The notes beneath the pieces are model-generated. The model made no database searches. It saw only the letters and a program-made list of their open reading frames with translations, and was not told the origin of the DNA. Of a stretch of DNA of 25,000 bases, positions 9,679 to 25,000 are shown one piece after another. Position 1 is the first letter of the stretch. Each line of letters begins with the position of its first letter. Position numbers and translations under genes: made by a program. The stretch comes from Sphaeroforma sirkka (lineage: Eukaryota > Opisthokonta > Ichthyosporea > Ichthyophonida): positions 75,001 through 100,000 of the forward strand of contig LUCW03002272.1 in the NCBI GenBank assembly GCA_001586965.3, read 5' to 3'.

Positions 9679-10367
9679 ACTCAAAATCTCACCTACACTA
9701 TACTCCCAAGAGTTTAGACTGGAATGTATTCTTTTATGTATGTACTCCATTTCACTTATCGCCATATCCGAGGAGGAGAATATTATTCTTTTCTCCCCCC
9801 CCCCGAGGGATTTCACAGTCTCTTTCTTCAGAAAATCATGGCCATTCTTGACGATTGTGGGAATTGAGACGCAATATGTGAGTGTTGATCTATTGAATAA
9901 TCGCATTGCTCCCCGCCGCAATCAACAACACCTTCAATTATAGCAGAATTTAACGATTGTTTGCGTTATTCTAGACGGCACTGAATACAGTCTTCCATGC
10001 TTGCCAATCTTATAAAGCGGGTTTTGGAAATTGGTTTGTTGTGAGTGTACGGCCTCACTATGAGTTCGAGACAGCTGGGCTCATAAGTGTAGCTACATAT
10101 ATGACAACAAAAAAATATTAGTTTGGCATTAAGTACAGGTACAACGTGAATTATCGTGCGAGATATTTGACCACTCATTATATGTTATGTACGAATGCGT
10201 GTGCCATACCGAAGACTATACTATAAATGAAATTGGAATACTGGCCTGCGCCAATCTATTTCCAACCGAGCAACTCTGAAAAGAAGACCTATATTTGCGT
10301 ATCACTTATATATATATTACGACGCCGTGCCACCCCTATATTATCGGTTCAGTGATTCACGGAGAGG
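9675..10367. other. Intergenic region between convergent POT1 and PPR genes
   Basis: Contains both 3' flanks. A run of ten C lies at 9795-9804. No AATAAA is visible on the minus strand for the PPR gene; no gene is supported here. Confidence 0.6.
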
Positions 10368-13300
10368 CTATTCATTGGCTTCTAGCCACTGTAGTAAATT
10401 GTCGAAGTGCATCAGTAAGACACCATCGTCTGTCGTCGTCGAATAGGTCTCAATAGGCGGCGTGAGACCGGCCAGATCCTTTTGTAACCTCTCCACAATG
10501 CGTTGACTTTTCAAATGGTGCCTACCCAACGCTATATGCCTGAACCCGCTATCCTTGATCTCGTCCGTGTCCCTGACTCCCTTCCGCACTTCCTGGAACA
10601 CTCGTAGTAGCCTCCTCACAGCCGGCTGTGCGAGGGCTCGTGAATGATCGCGCAAGTCAATGCTGCCTGTCTGCAACAGTGACCGCCACCGACCGGTCAT
10701 TTCTGGCAGGTTCGCCACCATATTATCGTACAGCTTATCGGCATACTCGCGAGTATTCTTCCGACTGCTGAAGAGCTTCTCGTAGCATTCTAAACTGCGA
10801 TCCAGCCCCTCCGCCTCGAGGTCCTCGAACATTTCACGGGCGTCTGACAGCAGGGTGCTGTCTTCCGCCAATATATGATTAGCGTCCAGCCAGTGCGACA
10901 ACGAACCAACAAATAGCTCTAAATGACCCTCGTCCGTCACCACTGTAGACGTGCTTACCTCTGGCTCTAGTTGCGCCAGTTGTTCTTGCACCCTGGTTTT
11001 AAGCTCCTGACTGGTTGGCCCGTCCTTACCCAGGTCCATGCATTTGAAGTCAATGTCTAAGAACCCCATAGAATACCTTATTCCACTCCGCTGGTCTCGT
11101 AGCAGTCGTAACAGCCGCCGCACAGCAGGTCGGGCCATACCGATTGTGTGACCGTGCATGTCGAGCGCACCATTGTCCTTCAGCTGCGTCCAGATAGTGT
11201 TCATTTCGGGTGTATTCATTACCATATCGTCGTAGAGCTCATCTACTTCGTTGCGTACGCTGTCGTCGCCACCATACTCGGTGATCAAGGACTCGTAGAG
11301 CGTTGTGCTTGAGGGTTTCCCGAGTGTGCTCATCACACTCAACAACTGCTTCGCTTCCTTCCAGTAGCCACCCTCGGCGCACGCAGAAATGAAATGGTCG
11401 TATGTAAGCATCGTGAACGGAATCTTCAGGTCCGCCATCTCTGCTGTAATATCGAACATTTGCTGATAATCTCTTTTCTTCCTACACGCCAGTATAATCG
11501 AGGTGTAGACATCTGTTACCTTCTCAGTCCCAAGTTCCGTTGGCCTGATTGTTTCCTGCATTTGTCGCAGGAGTGCCATCGCTTCCTCTAACTTGCCATT
11601 CTGTGCGCAGGCGGATATTGCCATACCATACGCTTTGTCATCGCACGGTACACTCTTGGACTGCATCTTCCGTAGTACATCCAATGATTCTTTCCACTTC
11701 CCATCTCTATCACACACACTGAGCACATCTATGTACATACTTTGCTCCCCTTTCACCCCCTGGGCCACTGCTCGTAGCAGCATGTCATAGGCTTCCACCG
11801 ACCGCCCAGCTGTCGAGAACACTCGTATCGCATTGGCATACGTGGCTGCGTTATATATACAGCTAAGCTCAGACATTTGCTGCACCAGATTTGCGATGGT
11901 CATCCAGTCATCACCTTTACTACAAGCGGAGATGACACTATAGTAGATACTTTGATCGGGCCGAACACCTCGCGCTGACATCTCTTGAAGTAGTGCGATC
12001 GCTGGCTCGCCCATTCCCCTCTTATCACACGCATTAATAGCATGCGTGTATGAGAGCAGATCAGGAGAGACACCCCGTTTGTGCATCTCTTGTAGCACAG
12101 TCAACCCTTGCCGCCATGCACCATCCGTATCGCACGTATGCAGGACTCTATTGTACACAGCAGCACTACAGCTGTAGCCGTAGATGTGCATCTTCTTCAC
12201 CATAGACAGCGCATCTTTTCGCATGCCCAACTGAGCGTACGCGGAGATGGCGCCTTGGCAGGCAATCCCGTTGAACCGTATGCTTTTACTTCGCATCTCT
12301 GTGACTACTTCGATCACCTTGGCCCACTCTCCCGCCCTGTCATACTCAGCCAGCATGGTGCCGTACACGTGTGAAGATGTGGCAATTTTGCCACTCACCA
12401 GCTCAGGTAGGGGTATTTCCATGTGTGGTGTAATGTTCACATCCTGAGATTGTACTGCAAGTTCCTCAGCTCGTGATACAGATTTGTGATCATTGGTTTG
12501 CGTGGACGCGGCATGCTGAGATCTGCTTGCCGACACCTCTCGTACTATCTCAGCAGCTGTGTCCGCTAGGATATTCAGCGTAAAATTATCCCCGGCTATT
12601 CTGTCCAATTCCATGCTTGCTTGTACGGCCCTAACATCGTCCCATCGTCGTTGTTGCGCAAACGCAGCCATCATGGTATTGTATGTAATCAGATCCCTGC
12701 TAACACCGACATCGGCCATCTCCTTGTACAGCTTATACGCGCCTTCGAAATCTCCGGTTCTCTCCAAACATACGATAGCTGGATTGTAGTGCGCAGCGGT
12801 GGTGACCAGCTGCGACCGCTTCAGATACTCCAATACCTCAAAGCACTTATCCGGTTGATGTATAGTTTTGAATGTGTTGATAGCGTACGATGCCTCCTTT
12901 GTGGTCAATTCACTGCTACTGAGAAGCAAATCTATTCGATGTACGACGTCACTGTAGTCTCCTTTCCGCGCTGCGCGGCGAACCATCTGTGGCAATTTCT
13001 GTGCGTGTCTTATGGCTCTTTGTGAAGACGGATTCTGCTTCTTTTGAACGTACTTTTTAAAACCAGGGTTGGCAGCTGGATACAAACTCTCCTTGGCATG
13101 ATTATTGACACTATTTCTCGCAAGACTTACACTATCACTTACATTGGAACTTGTTTGTATCGGTTGCTGATATTCTGGAGAGGATTCATGCGGTTGTACG
13201 GTCTGCATTGAACTTGCATCACCGTGTTGTGGAGTTACTCTGGTATGTGACGAATCAGTGCATAACAACTGAAATCTATTGGCGCCTGATATATGATATG

Positions 13301-13547
13301 TGTGGTTTGTGGAAGGTAGCCGGAAAGTTCGAACTGTTAATGTAGTAGAGCGGCAGCGAACTGGTACACAACTGTTGCCTAGCAACTCCCCAGACGCGCA
13401 CCCTCGCACTATAGGGGCACGGCATCGTATATTTTGAACATAGTCAGCTCGTGTGAACAATAACCCAGTACGCCGGACCAATTGTCGTGAAGATATGTGA
13501 TATAAGTTGCTTAGCATATTGCATGCAAACATGCTGATACGTATCAT
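10368..13547 (-). CDS. PPR protein with tandem SMR-like C-terminal domains
   Basis: Intronless 1059-aa protein, likely an RNA-binding organelle gene-expression factor. The N terminus (residues 1-75) is rich in Arg, Ser and Leu and poor in acidic residues, as in mitochondrial presequences. About 13 pentatricopeptide motifs can be read: three at 217-320, and ten from 391 to about 750, many starting VYN/SY/VYG and carrying AISAC or EM..RGV..D signatures; a polar spacer (about 330-390) interrupts them. After the PPRs come two related domains about 168 residues apart. The first has LDMHGHT (795-801), ARPAVRRLLRLL and LGKDGPTS; the second has IDLRDHS (963-969), AQPAVRRLLRVF and LGRHHLKS. Both resemble SMR (small MutS-related) domains; the first keeps the LDxH signature, the second does not. 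The TGxGK motif is altered in both. The ATG at 13547 opens the presequence and is the start chosen. The gene converges with POT1. Confidence 0.93.
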   Translation of the reverse strand: MIRISMFACNMLSNLYHISSRQLVRRTGLLFTRADYVQNIRCRAPIVRGCASGELLGNSCVPVRCRSTTLTVRTFRLPSTNHTYHISGANRFQLLCTDSSHTRVTPQHGDASSMQTVQPHESSPEYQQPIQTSSNVSDSVSLARNSVNNHAKESLYPAANPGFKKYVQKKQNPSSQRAIRHAQKLPQMVRRAARKGDYSDVVHRIDLLLSSSELTTKEASYAINTFKTIHQPDKCFEVLEYLKRSQLVTTAAHYNPAIVCLERTGDFEGAYKLYKEMADVGVSRDLITYNTMMAAFAQQRRWDDVRAVQASMELDRIAGDNFTLNILADTAAEIVREVSASRSQHAASTQTNDHKSVSRAEELAVQSQDVNITPHMEIPLPELVSGKIATSSHVYGTMLAEYDRAGEWAKVIEVVTEMRSKSIRFNGIACQGAISAYAQLGMRKDALSMVKKMHIYGYSCSAAVYNRVLHTCDTDGAWRQGLTVLQEMHKRGVSPDLLSYTHAINACDKRGMGEPAIALLQEMSARGVRPDQSIYYSVISACSKGDDWMTIANLVQQMSELSCIYNAATYANAIRVFSTAGRSVEAYDMLLRAVAQGVKGEQSMYIDVLSVCDRDGKWKESLDVLRKMQSKSVPCDDKAYGMAISACAQNGKLEEAMALLRQMQETIRPTELGTEKVTDVYTSIILACRKKRDYQQMFDITAEMADLKIPFTMLTYDHFISACAEGGYWKEAKQLLSVMSTLGKPSSTTLYESLITEYGGDDSVRNEVDELYDDMVMNTPEMNTIWTQLKDNGALDMHGHTIGMARPAVRRLLRLLRDQRSGIRYSMGFLDIDFKCMDLGKDGPTSQELKTRVQEQLAQLEPEVSTSTVVTDEGHLELFVGSLSHWLDANHILAEDSTLLSDAREMFEDLEAEGLDRSLECYEKLFSSRKNTREYADKLYDNMVANLPEMTGRWRSLLQTGSIDLRDHSRALAQPAVRRLLRVFQEVRKGVRDTDEIKDSGFRHIALGRHHLKSQRIVERLQKDLAGLTPPIETYSTTTDDGVLLMHFDNLLQWLEANE

Positions 13548-14401
13548 ATGGTGCTACCAGAGCATTGATATATATAGATAAGGACTTATCCTGATATAAG
13601 CTTATGTGGAGGTGTGCTCTCGGCCTCTCGCTACTATGTATTTATTTATTTAGTGTGGGTGTCCTACTACGGACGCCTATGTACGCCGCCAAAATTTGAT
13701 GACTCGTGACTTAAGCCTAATACGTTTCGCCTATATGTGATGAACTGCAAACGTACACGCAAAAGTTTTGGTTTTTAAGCGTTATAAAGTTATCGAGGGC
13801 ATTAAATTGACCTCGTTTAATGAAAAGGCGATTTGAAACTATTCACAACTGACACAAAGTGAAAAATAGGACAATTCATGACAGTTAGGCCGCCTCAAAA
13901 AACGTACCTATTAGTAAACCTATAGGACTATATTTAGGATAAACTTTAAACGTAAATGCTAATTTATTTATTTATTTATTTGCGTTTTAACGGGAAACGT
14001 AATGAGGTTAATAAATAAATCAGATGTGAGTCGTGACTGTTCATCAATTGTTGAAATTAGTAGTGACGTCACAGATAGATTTTTCATGCCTCAACTTTCT
14101 AGGGGTTTTCCAAAATAAACCATGACGTAGTTTCGCACGGATCCTTATCATTTCAATCTGAACCTACTCTTCCCTTGGAACTTTTATTGTATACAATCAT
14201 ACATATTTATGCACATACGATCTTTTCTAGCAATATATGTATATAAATGCCATACATGTAGCTCTGTTTGGAGAATATAAACTTGTTGGGGATTTAAAAA
14301 AGACACAAAACGACAGTTCGATATTCACGGCTGTATTTGAGCGAATTTAGCATAATCTGCATCGATTGGTAATACTTTCCGCTTTACAGCAAGAGCTCAC
14401 T
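13548..14401. other. Divergent intergenic region, PPR and ankyrin genes
   Basis: Presumably contains both promoters. It is A/T-rich, with TTTATTTATTT tracts near 13640 and 13963-13981. The string CGCTTTACAG ending at 14389 looks like a splice acceptor, so the ankyrin gene may have an upstream, perhaps non-coding, exon here. No TATA box can be assigned with confidence. Confidence 0.5.
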
Positions 14402-20905
<6,504 letters not shown>

Positions 20906-21152
20906 TAAGCTACCCTGCAGTGCACATAAGTCACGGTCAGCAGGGTGCTTCTCAGCCTTGTGGATTAGCTTCAACGATGTCGAGGCGTATGGGGAGCAGC
21001 ATACATTTGGGTTTATTCAAATTGATAAGCACGTTCCTAAATCAGTAAGGCGAACCTATGCTCAAGTTTACCACATGCACTATATATCAAAAGGACTGAT
21101 GTGTAGGTCCTTCTGCAGCTTACCGTAGTAGTCAATGCGCGTTACGTTTATA

Positions 21153-21158
21153 AATAAA
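21153..21158 (+). terminator. Candidate AATAAA of the ankyrin gene
   Basis: AATAAA about 250 bp after the proposed TAG stop; no closer copy was noticed. Confidence 0.35.
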
Positions 21159-21534
21159 TCCGAACACGAACCAAATATACGATAGCTGATTCCGTTGACA
21201 GCCAGAACAAAATGTGCCGATGCAAGTATATATATTGTACAAGTGAAGCCATCCCATCCCTATCGCTGTGTGGGAGGGCAAAACGATACAGCTGTATTTC
21301 AGAGGCTATAATCCAAAAGTAAACCACTGTGAAGATCTGCATGCAAGATGGGATGTTAGGTGTTAAACTCGGTTTATTCTACTTAATTTGGTAGCTCACT
21401 TACTGTATAAAGTGAGCAAGCCAACGCTCGTGTCTCGCCCGTTATGAGGCACAGACACCAAACGTGCGCCAAGACATCCGGTTGGACTAGCAGATATGGG
21501 CGCCAGAAACCGGCCATCAGTACGGTTCGGGATG

Positions 21535-21590
21535 GGGTTTAGGGTTTTAAGGTTTTAGGGTTTAGGGTTGGGCGTAGGGCTGGGTGCTGG
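21535..21590. repeat. Interstitial telomere-like repeat, TTTAGGG type
   Basis: Reads GGGGTTTAGGGTTTTAAGG, then TTTTAGGG, TTTAGGG, TTGGGCGTAGGG and GCTGGG. Two exact TTTAGGG heptamers sit among length variants; the right side decays into G-rich sequence. Confidence 0.8.
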
Positions 21591-21630
21591 GTCATCCCCA
21601 AACACCCAAACGCACCATTACGCCACTCTA

Positions 21631-21636
21631 TTTATT
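21631..21636 (-). terminator. AATAAA of the coiled-coil gene
   Basis: TTTATT on the plus strand, i.e. AATAAA on the coding strand, 78 bp downstream of the TGA stop at 21714-21716. Confidence 0.5.
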
Positions 21637-21713
21637 CGTCTGTGGTGCCGATCACTCGGGTGTAGCCGTTGTGACCAGTTGAGTGGTCACCCACTGACAG
21701 CACACAGGCGATC

Positions 21714-21822
21714 TCAGTCGCCTAGCAATCTGGCAACCTCTTCCTTGAGTGCCTGTATGTCGCTGGCCGCCTTGTTCGCTTCTTGAAATGCGGAATGCAC
21801 AGCGCGGAGAGCGTGCAAGTCC
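21714..21822 (-). CDS. Coiled-coil gene, terminal exon
   Basis: The acceptor is ATGCGGCTGCACAG in phase 2; 35 residues (DLHALRAVHSAFQEANKAAS and DIQALKEEVARLLGD) then TGA. Phase agreement and the continuing heptads support it as the C terminus. Confidence 0.7.
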
Positions 21823-24648
21823 CTGTGCAGCCGCATAAAGAATACCAGGAGTGTTAAGCGTTTATGCACCAAAACACAGCGTTTTCAATGTCAAACACTG
21901 AAAGATACAAGTGAACGTCTGAGTGCGGTGAAAAAGTGTCTGCACGATATTAAGACTGTCATGTGGTAAAACAGTATCGAGAGCCAAGAACCCAAACCCC
22001 ATCTGCAAAATGCATGGCTTCATGAAGTCGGAATATAACTAGCTATTTGGTGTGGTCACGCCTTACGCCTTCGATATATACTCCAGATAATAGCAGTGCT
22101 ACCACCGAGTAAGATATAACCACCCAGAACCCAGTCATAGCTAAAGCACGGTTCCAGACAAGTCCTAGCGCCATATTAGTAACTCACACCATATAGCCAA
22201 ACGTGTACATAACGCCAACAGTCAGGAGAATGGGGCACAATCGTACTCGCTCCTGGCAATTACACCATCGAATCTCTGTTCTATCCTACCAGCACTCACA
22301 CAATCAATGCACACTTTTGCTCACATTTCAGGCACTCAGACCATTGAGTCGCAGTTCCTTGGTTATGAATCAGGGGACACAGCTATGAGGCAGAATTACC
22401 ATCACTATTAGCACAATCTCAACGGACATTTGTATTCGCAAATCAGCGGCCACACAACCGATGTACGATACTACTCGCATCAGTAGTTATTACATCGAGG
22501 CACAATTGCACATACATATCAGCAGAGCCACCCGCAAGCGACCGGGTGAGACTGGTCAGCAGAGTCTGAATCGCATTGATCTGATGCTTTATATTCCGCA
22601 GGTCTGTGGTTAACGTATTGTCCCGCCGCCTCGTCGTGCCTGGTACCAGATGAAAGAGTATTATCGGGAGGGACAAGGTAAGGACGTATCAAGTGCTTAT
22701 GTAGAGTGAAAAAGACACTCGAGTGTACATAGAGCGCAAAGGATATGCTTTTGGCTGAAGCCGTGTGGTTCTATGTAGTGCAGGACAGAGATACTAAGGT
22801 ATATAGACTCCAGAACAAAGCAATTCACTTTGTCTGCAATCTACGGTTGATCAAACGCAAGATGTAACGCATGGCAATCCCGTGGCTATTGGTAGACAGA
22901 AAAAAGTATCAAAGAATATAATTATAAAGATAACGGTCGTACTCGCAGTCAGCCAACACCTCAATGCCAGAAAGATGGTAATGTGAGTATTCGGCCAAAC
23001 ATACGCTGCAGTACGCCTGCGCATGTCATTCGAATACACACTTACGCTAATGGGCAAACAAGCGGTGCCAATCACCAACTGCTCACAAACCACCACGTAC
23101 AAGCTTATTGTATTCCACACCGAATAGGTACCTCCGTACCGCAGAGATAGCAGCACTGCACCGACACACATACACGACGGTATACACTTACGCTCTTCGG
23201 TTGCCAACTGTTGCTTGAGAGTCACTATTTGCTGCTCCAGTGCGCCCTGAGTCAAAGCCGACAGGCGCTCCAAAGCTAAGTGATCGCTTCGATGCTATGC
23301 GAGAAAAAAATAGATACGGTATGTTTCACATGTTTCTATTGGAGGTTATGGGGATGGGGACCAGCAGCCCCTGTGGGAACGGTCTGTCGTGGACTTGCGA
23401 TCGCCGTGGATTGTTGAGATGACAAGACGAGCATGCAGACGCACACCAAACACCAATGCAATGCCGCATCAACCCACACAACACGCACGCATGAGCGCCT
23501 GCCATCCTTGCAGCAGCATTGTCATGCACACACTCTCGCCTTCGATATATCCCTACCCTTCTCGATGAATCACACAACACACACGCATGGTTGTATGGCA
23601 CACACTCTCATCTTCGATATATCCCTATCCTTCTCGATGATTCACACAACACACACGCATGGTTGTATTGCTCACACTCACCTTCGCTACCTCCTTATCC
23701 TTCTCGATGATTCACACAATACACACGCATAGTTGTATTGCACACACTCTCACCTTCGCTATCTCCTTGTCCTTCTCGATGAGCTGTGTCCTGAAGTGCC
23801 TTGTCAATCTTTCAACTGACCGTTCCACATCCGGACTCTGCCGCCTGCGCGCACTCTCAGCACTCTGTGGCGATTTTGTCGCACTTGAAGAATTAATCAC
23901 ATGACAGCATAGCACGGTACAGTGATATATATGCAGGTTCGGCTTGGTAGCATTCCTATTCAATTCACCGTTGTACAGATATTCTGTTTGAATATAAGCG
24001 TTGTTTGGTATGCATATACATGTAGTGCCGATATATTCTGTTGGAATACATACGAATAGGTAAGCCTGTAGTGTAACGACCTTGGTGGTTCTGCATAAGG
24101 AAGGCCGAAATTAAATGGCACTTGCTACAGTTCAGTCTTGAAATGAATGTTGTCAGATTGAAGTACGAGATGAGGTAGCACCGGGCGTGTTTACCTACAT
24201 GGGCGAAGGAAAACATGACACTGAAAGGCTCATAAAACCTTCACGCGTGTGTACATCGTCCTTCCTTACTTCTGATTTCCATAGCAGAAGTATTAGATCA
24301 CGCTTTTCTTTCTCGCATAGTGCAGGCACGATACAAGTTATACCAAAAAAATATATACAAAAATTCATCACAGCTACATCGCCTCAGCAACTCCAGCGTT
24401 TCTCACAAACCATGGGGCGCTGTCGCAATACATGCCACAGTCCAAACAACCGCAGGCGCTTTATTGAGACATTCCACAGTGGACCTACCCGTGCTGCTGC
24501 TGCTTCCGCCTGTTTCGCCTCTTTCTCCTTCGCCTTAACCGTAGCGGCGAGCTCGGCATTCTTCTCTTTGAAGGCCACATGGTCGGTGATGGCGTTCCCT
24601 TGTATCTCGAGTATCTCTTTAATCGCCGACGTCAACTCTGCCCGTGTC
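21714..24648 (-). CDS. Coiled-coil protein, 3' part of a multi-exon gene
   Basis: Five minus-strand exons, in order of transcription: 24648-24489, 23864-23754, 23267-23192, 22639-22516, 21822-21714. Every junction is GT-AG and phases agree; they encode 192 residues, entered in phase 2, and end in TGA. The product is strongly helical: FKEKNAELAATVKAKEKEAK, VERLTRHFRTQLIEKDKEIA, LEQQIVTLKQQLATEER, INAIQTLLTSLTRSL and ASDIQALKEEVARLLGD, with leucines at heptad spacing and high Glu/Lys/Gln. No globular domain is visible. Such tails occur in many cytoskeletal, centrosomal and Golgi proteins, so the function is not assigned. The 5' end lies further right; no exon could be supported in 24649-25000. 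It converges with the ankyrin gene. Confidence 0.68.
22516..22639 (-). CDS. Coiled-coil gene, fourth exon modelled
   Basis: The acceptor is CATCTGGTACCAG, phase 1 in, and the donor GATAT|GTATGT, phase 2 out. It encodes TTRRRDNTLTTDLRNIKHQI and the heptad INAIQTLLTSLTRSLAGGSA. Confidence 0.68.
23192..23267 (-). CDS. Coiled-coil gene, third exon modelled
   Basis: Encodes RLSALTQGALEQQIVTLKQQ and ends GAGC|GTAAGT in phase 1. Two acceptors are possible, TTTGGAG (used here because it keeps phase 0) or TTAG eight bases earlier, which would require a different upstream phase. Confidence 0.62.
23524..23790. repeat. 70-72 bp tandem repeat overlapping a splice donor
   Basis: Three and a half copies, marked by CTTCTCGATGA at about 23559, 23631, 23701 and 23773, with CACACAACACACACGCATGG and TTGTAT between. 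On the minus strand each copy reads TCGAGAAGG, then an exon-like end, then GTGAG-like sequence. The copy at 23754-23785 is the true exon end; 23683-23710 retains GCGAAG|GTGAGT; the two further copies read TCGAAG|ATGAGA and TCGAAG|GCGAGA and have lost the GT. Confidence 0.92.
23754..23864 (-). CDS. Coiled-coil gene, second exon modelled
   Basis: The acceptor is AAAATCGCCACAG and the donor GCGAAG|GTGAGA, 37 codons, phase 0 at both ends, including SPDVERSVERLTRHF and LIEKDKEIAK. Its last ~30 bp and donor belong to a tandem duplication that extends into the intron. Confidence 0.7.
24489..24648 (-). CDS. Coiled-coil gene, first exon modelled
   Basis: The acceptor is CTTTAAAACCAG (phase 2) and the donor GCACGG|GTAGGT (phase 0). 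It encodes TRAELTSAIKEILEIQGNAI and an Ala/Glu/Lys helix. Composition on the coding strand is clearly non-random compared with the flanking intron. Confidence 0.7.
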
Positions 24649-25000
24649 CTGGTTTTAAAGTTGAACGCGGCAGTTCACGTTTAGAGTGTGTATCATACTG
24701 CTTGTTTGTCGCCTCGCCATTGAATAATATGTGATTCAATGATCGCCGGTTTGCTGAGTGCAGGAGTGGTGCCTCGACAATACCTTTGCTTGCGTGCAAG
24801 CTAGTCTCGATTGTTCATTAGCAGTACGATTGACCGTGTACAAGTACGCGGGTGTGTAACATGCTTTCAGGAAGCACTGTAAGCTGAACTCTCGGGGTGC
24901 AACGTGTGAGCATAGATATGTCTTGTTCCCGTATTACGTAGGACTAATACACTCATACGTAACACAGTTCGTTGTATGAAGCGAATTTTTGTGTTCGATA
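24649..25000. other. Probable intron or 5' region of the coiled-coil gene
   Basis: No repeat, exon or RNA gene can be supported here on either strand. The incoming phase 2 of the exon at 24648 shows that coding sequence must lie further upstream. Confidence 0.45.

Larger units (their letters stand above)
20906..21713. other. Intergenic region between convergent ankyrin and coiled-coil genes
   Basis: Holds both 3' flanks: an AATAAA at 21153-21158 on the plus strand and one at 21631-21636 on the minus strand, with a telomere-like array between them. No gene is supported, although an open frame from exon 8 of the ankyrin gene runs to 21128. Confidence 0.55.

Noticed and set aside
11394-13345. 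Plus-strand open frames of 64-134 residues
   Set aside because: All are antisense to the long PPR coding region.
23240-23422. 60-residue plus-strand open frame
   Set aside because: Overlaps the minus-strand exon at 23192-23267 and the pyrimidine-rich end of its preceding intron; no homology seen.
24187-24684. 165-residue plus-strand open frame
   Set aside because: Antisense to the exon at 24489-24648, whose coding strand has proper splice signals and a coiled-coil pattern.

Overview
The window is nuclear DNA of a spliceosomal-intron-rich eukaryote. Genes are broken by canonical GT-AG introns of about 0.1 to 2.3 kb, poly(A)-type signals follow stop codons, and TAA, TAG and TGA all end genes, so the standard code is used. 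A POT1 clearly alignable with the animal protein, together with long minisatellite-rich introns, would fit a unicellular relative of animals (for example an ichthyosporean). That is a guess; no marker in the window fixes the taxon. No virus-like element was recognised.

Layout. 1-1080: satellite array of about 42 bp units arranged as alternating A/B dimers. 1439-9674 (+): an 11-exon gene, reassembled here by phase-consistent splicing, for POT1, the telomere single-strand binding protein (1059 codons plus stop). It has the usual OB folds and a zinc-ribbon OB at the C terminus, plus an apparent extra OB-like domain at the N terminus and a 426-residue low-complexity linker. 10368-13547 (-): an intronless 1059-aa PPR protein, probably mitochondrial, with about 13 PPR motifs and two degenerate SMR-like domains in tandem. 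14402-20905 (+): an ankyrin-repeat gene (about 265 aa, 8 exons modelled) whose first intron holds 2 kb of A/T microsatellite. 21714-24648 (-), possibly continuing past the right edge: the 3' part of a coiled-coil protein gene (five exons modelled) that I do not recognise.

Orientation: POT1 and the PPR gene converge; the PPR and ankyrin genes diverge from an 854 bp intergenic region; the ankyrin and coiled-coil genes converge on a region holding a short interstitial array of TTTAGGG-type telomere repeat. The four genes do not form an obvious pathway.

The most interesting points are the apparent four-OB POT1 with a very compact zinc ribbon, the tandem SMR-like tail on the PPR protein, and a recurring pattern in which short tandem duplications have copied exon/intron junctions (POT1 intron 4 at both ends, and the coiled-coil gene), producing spare or decayed splice sites.
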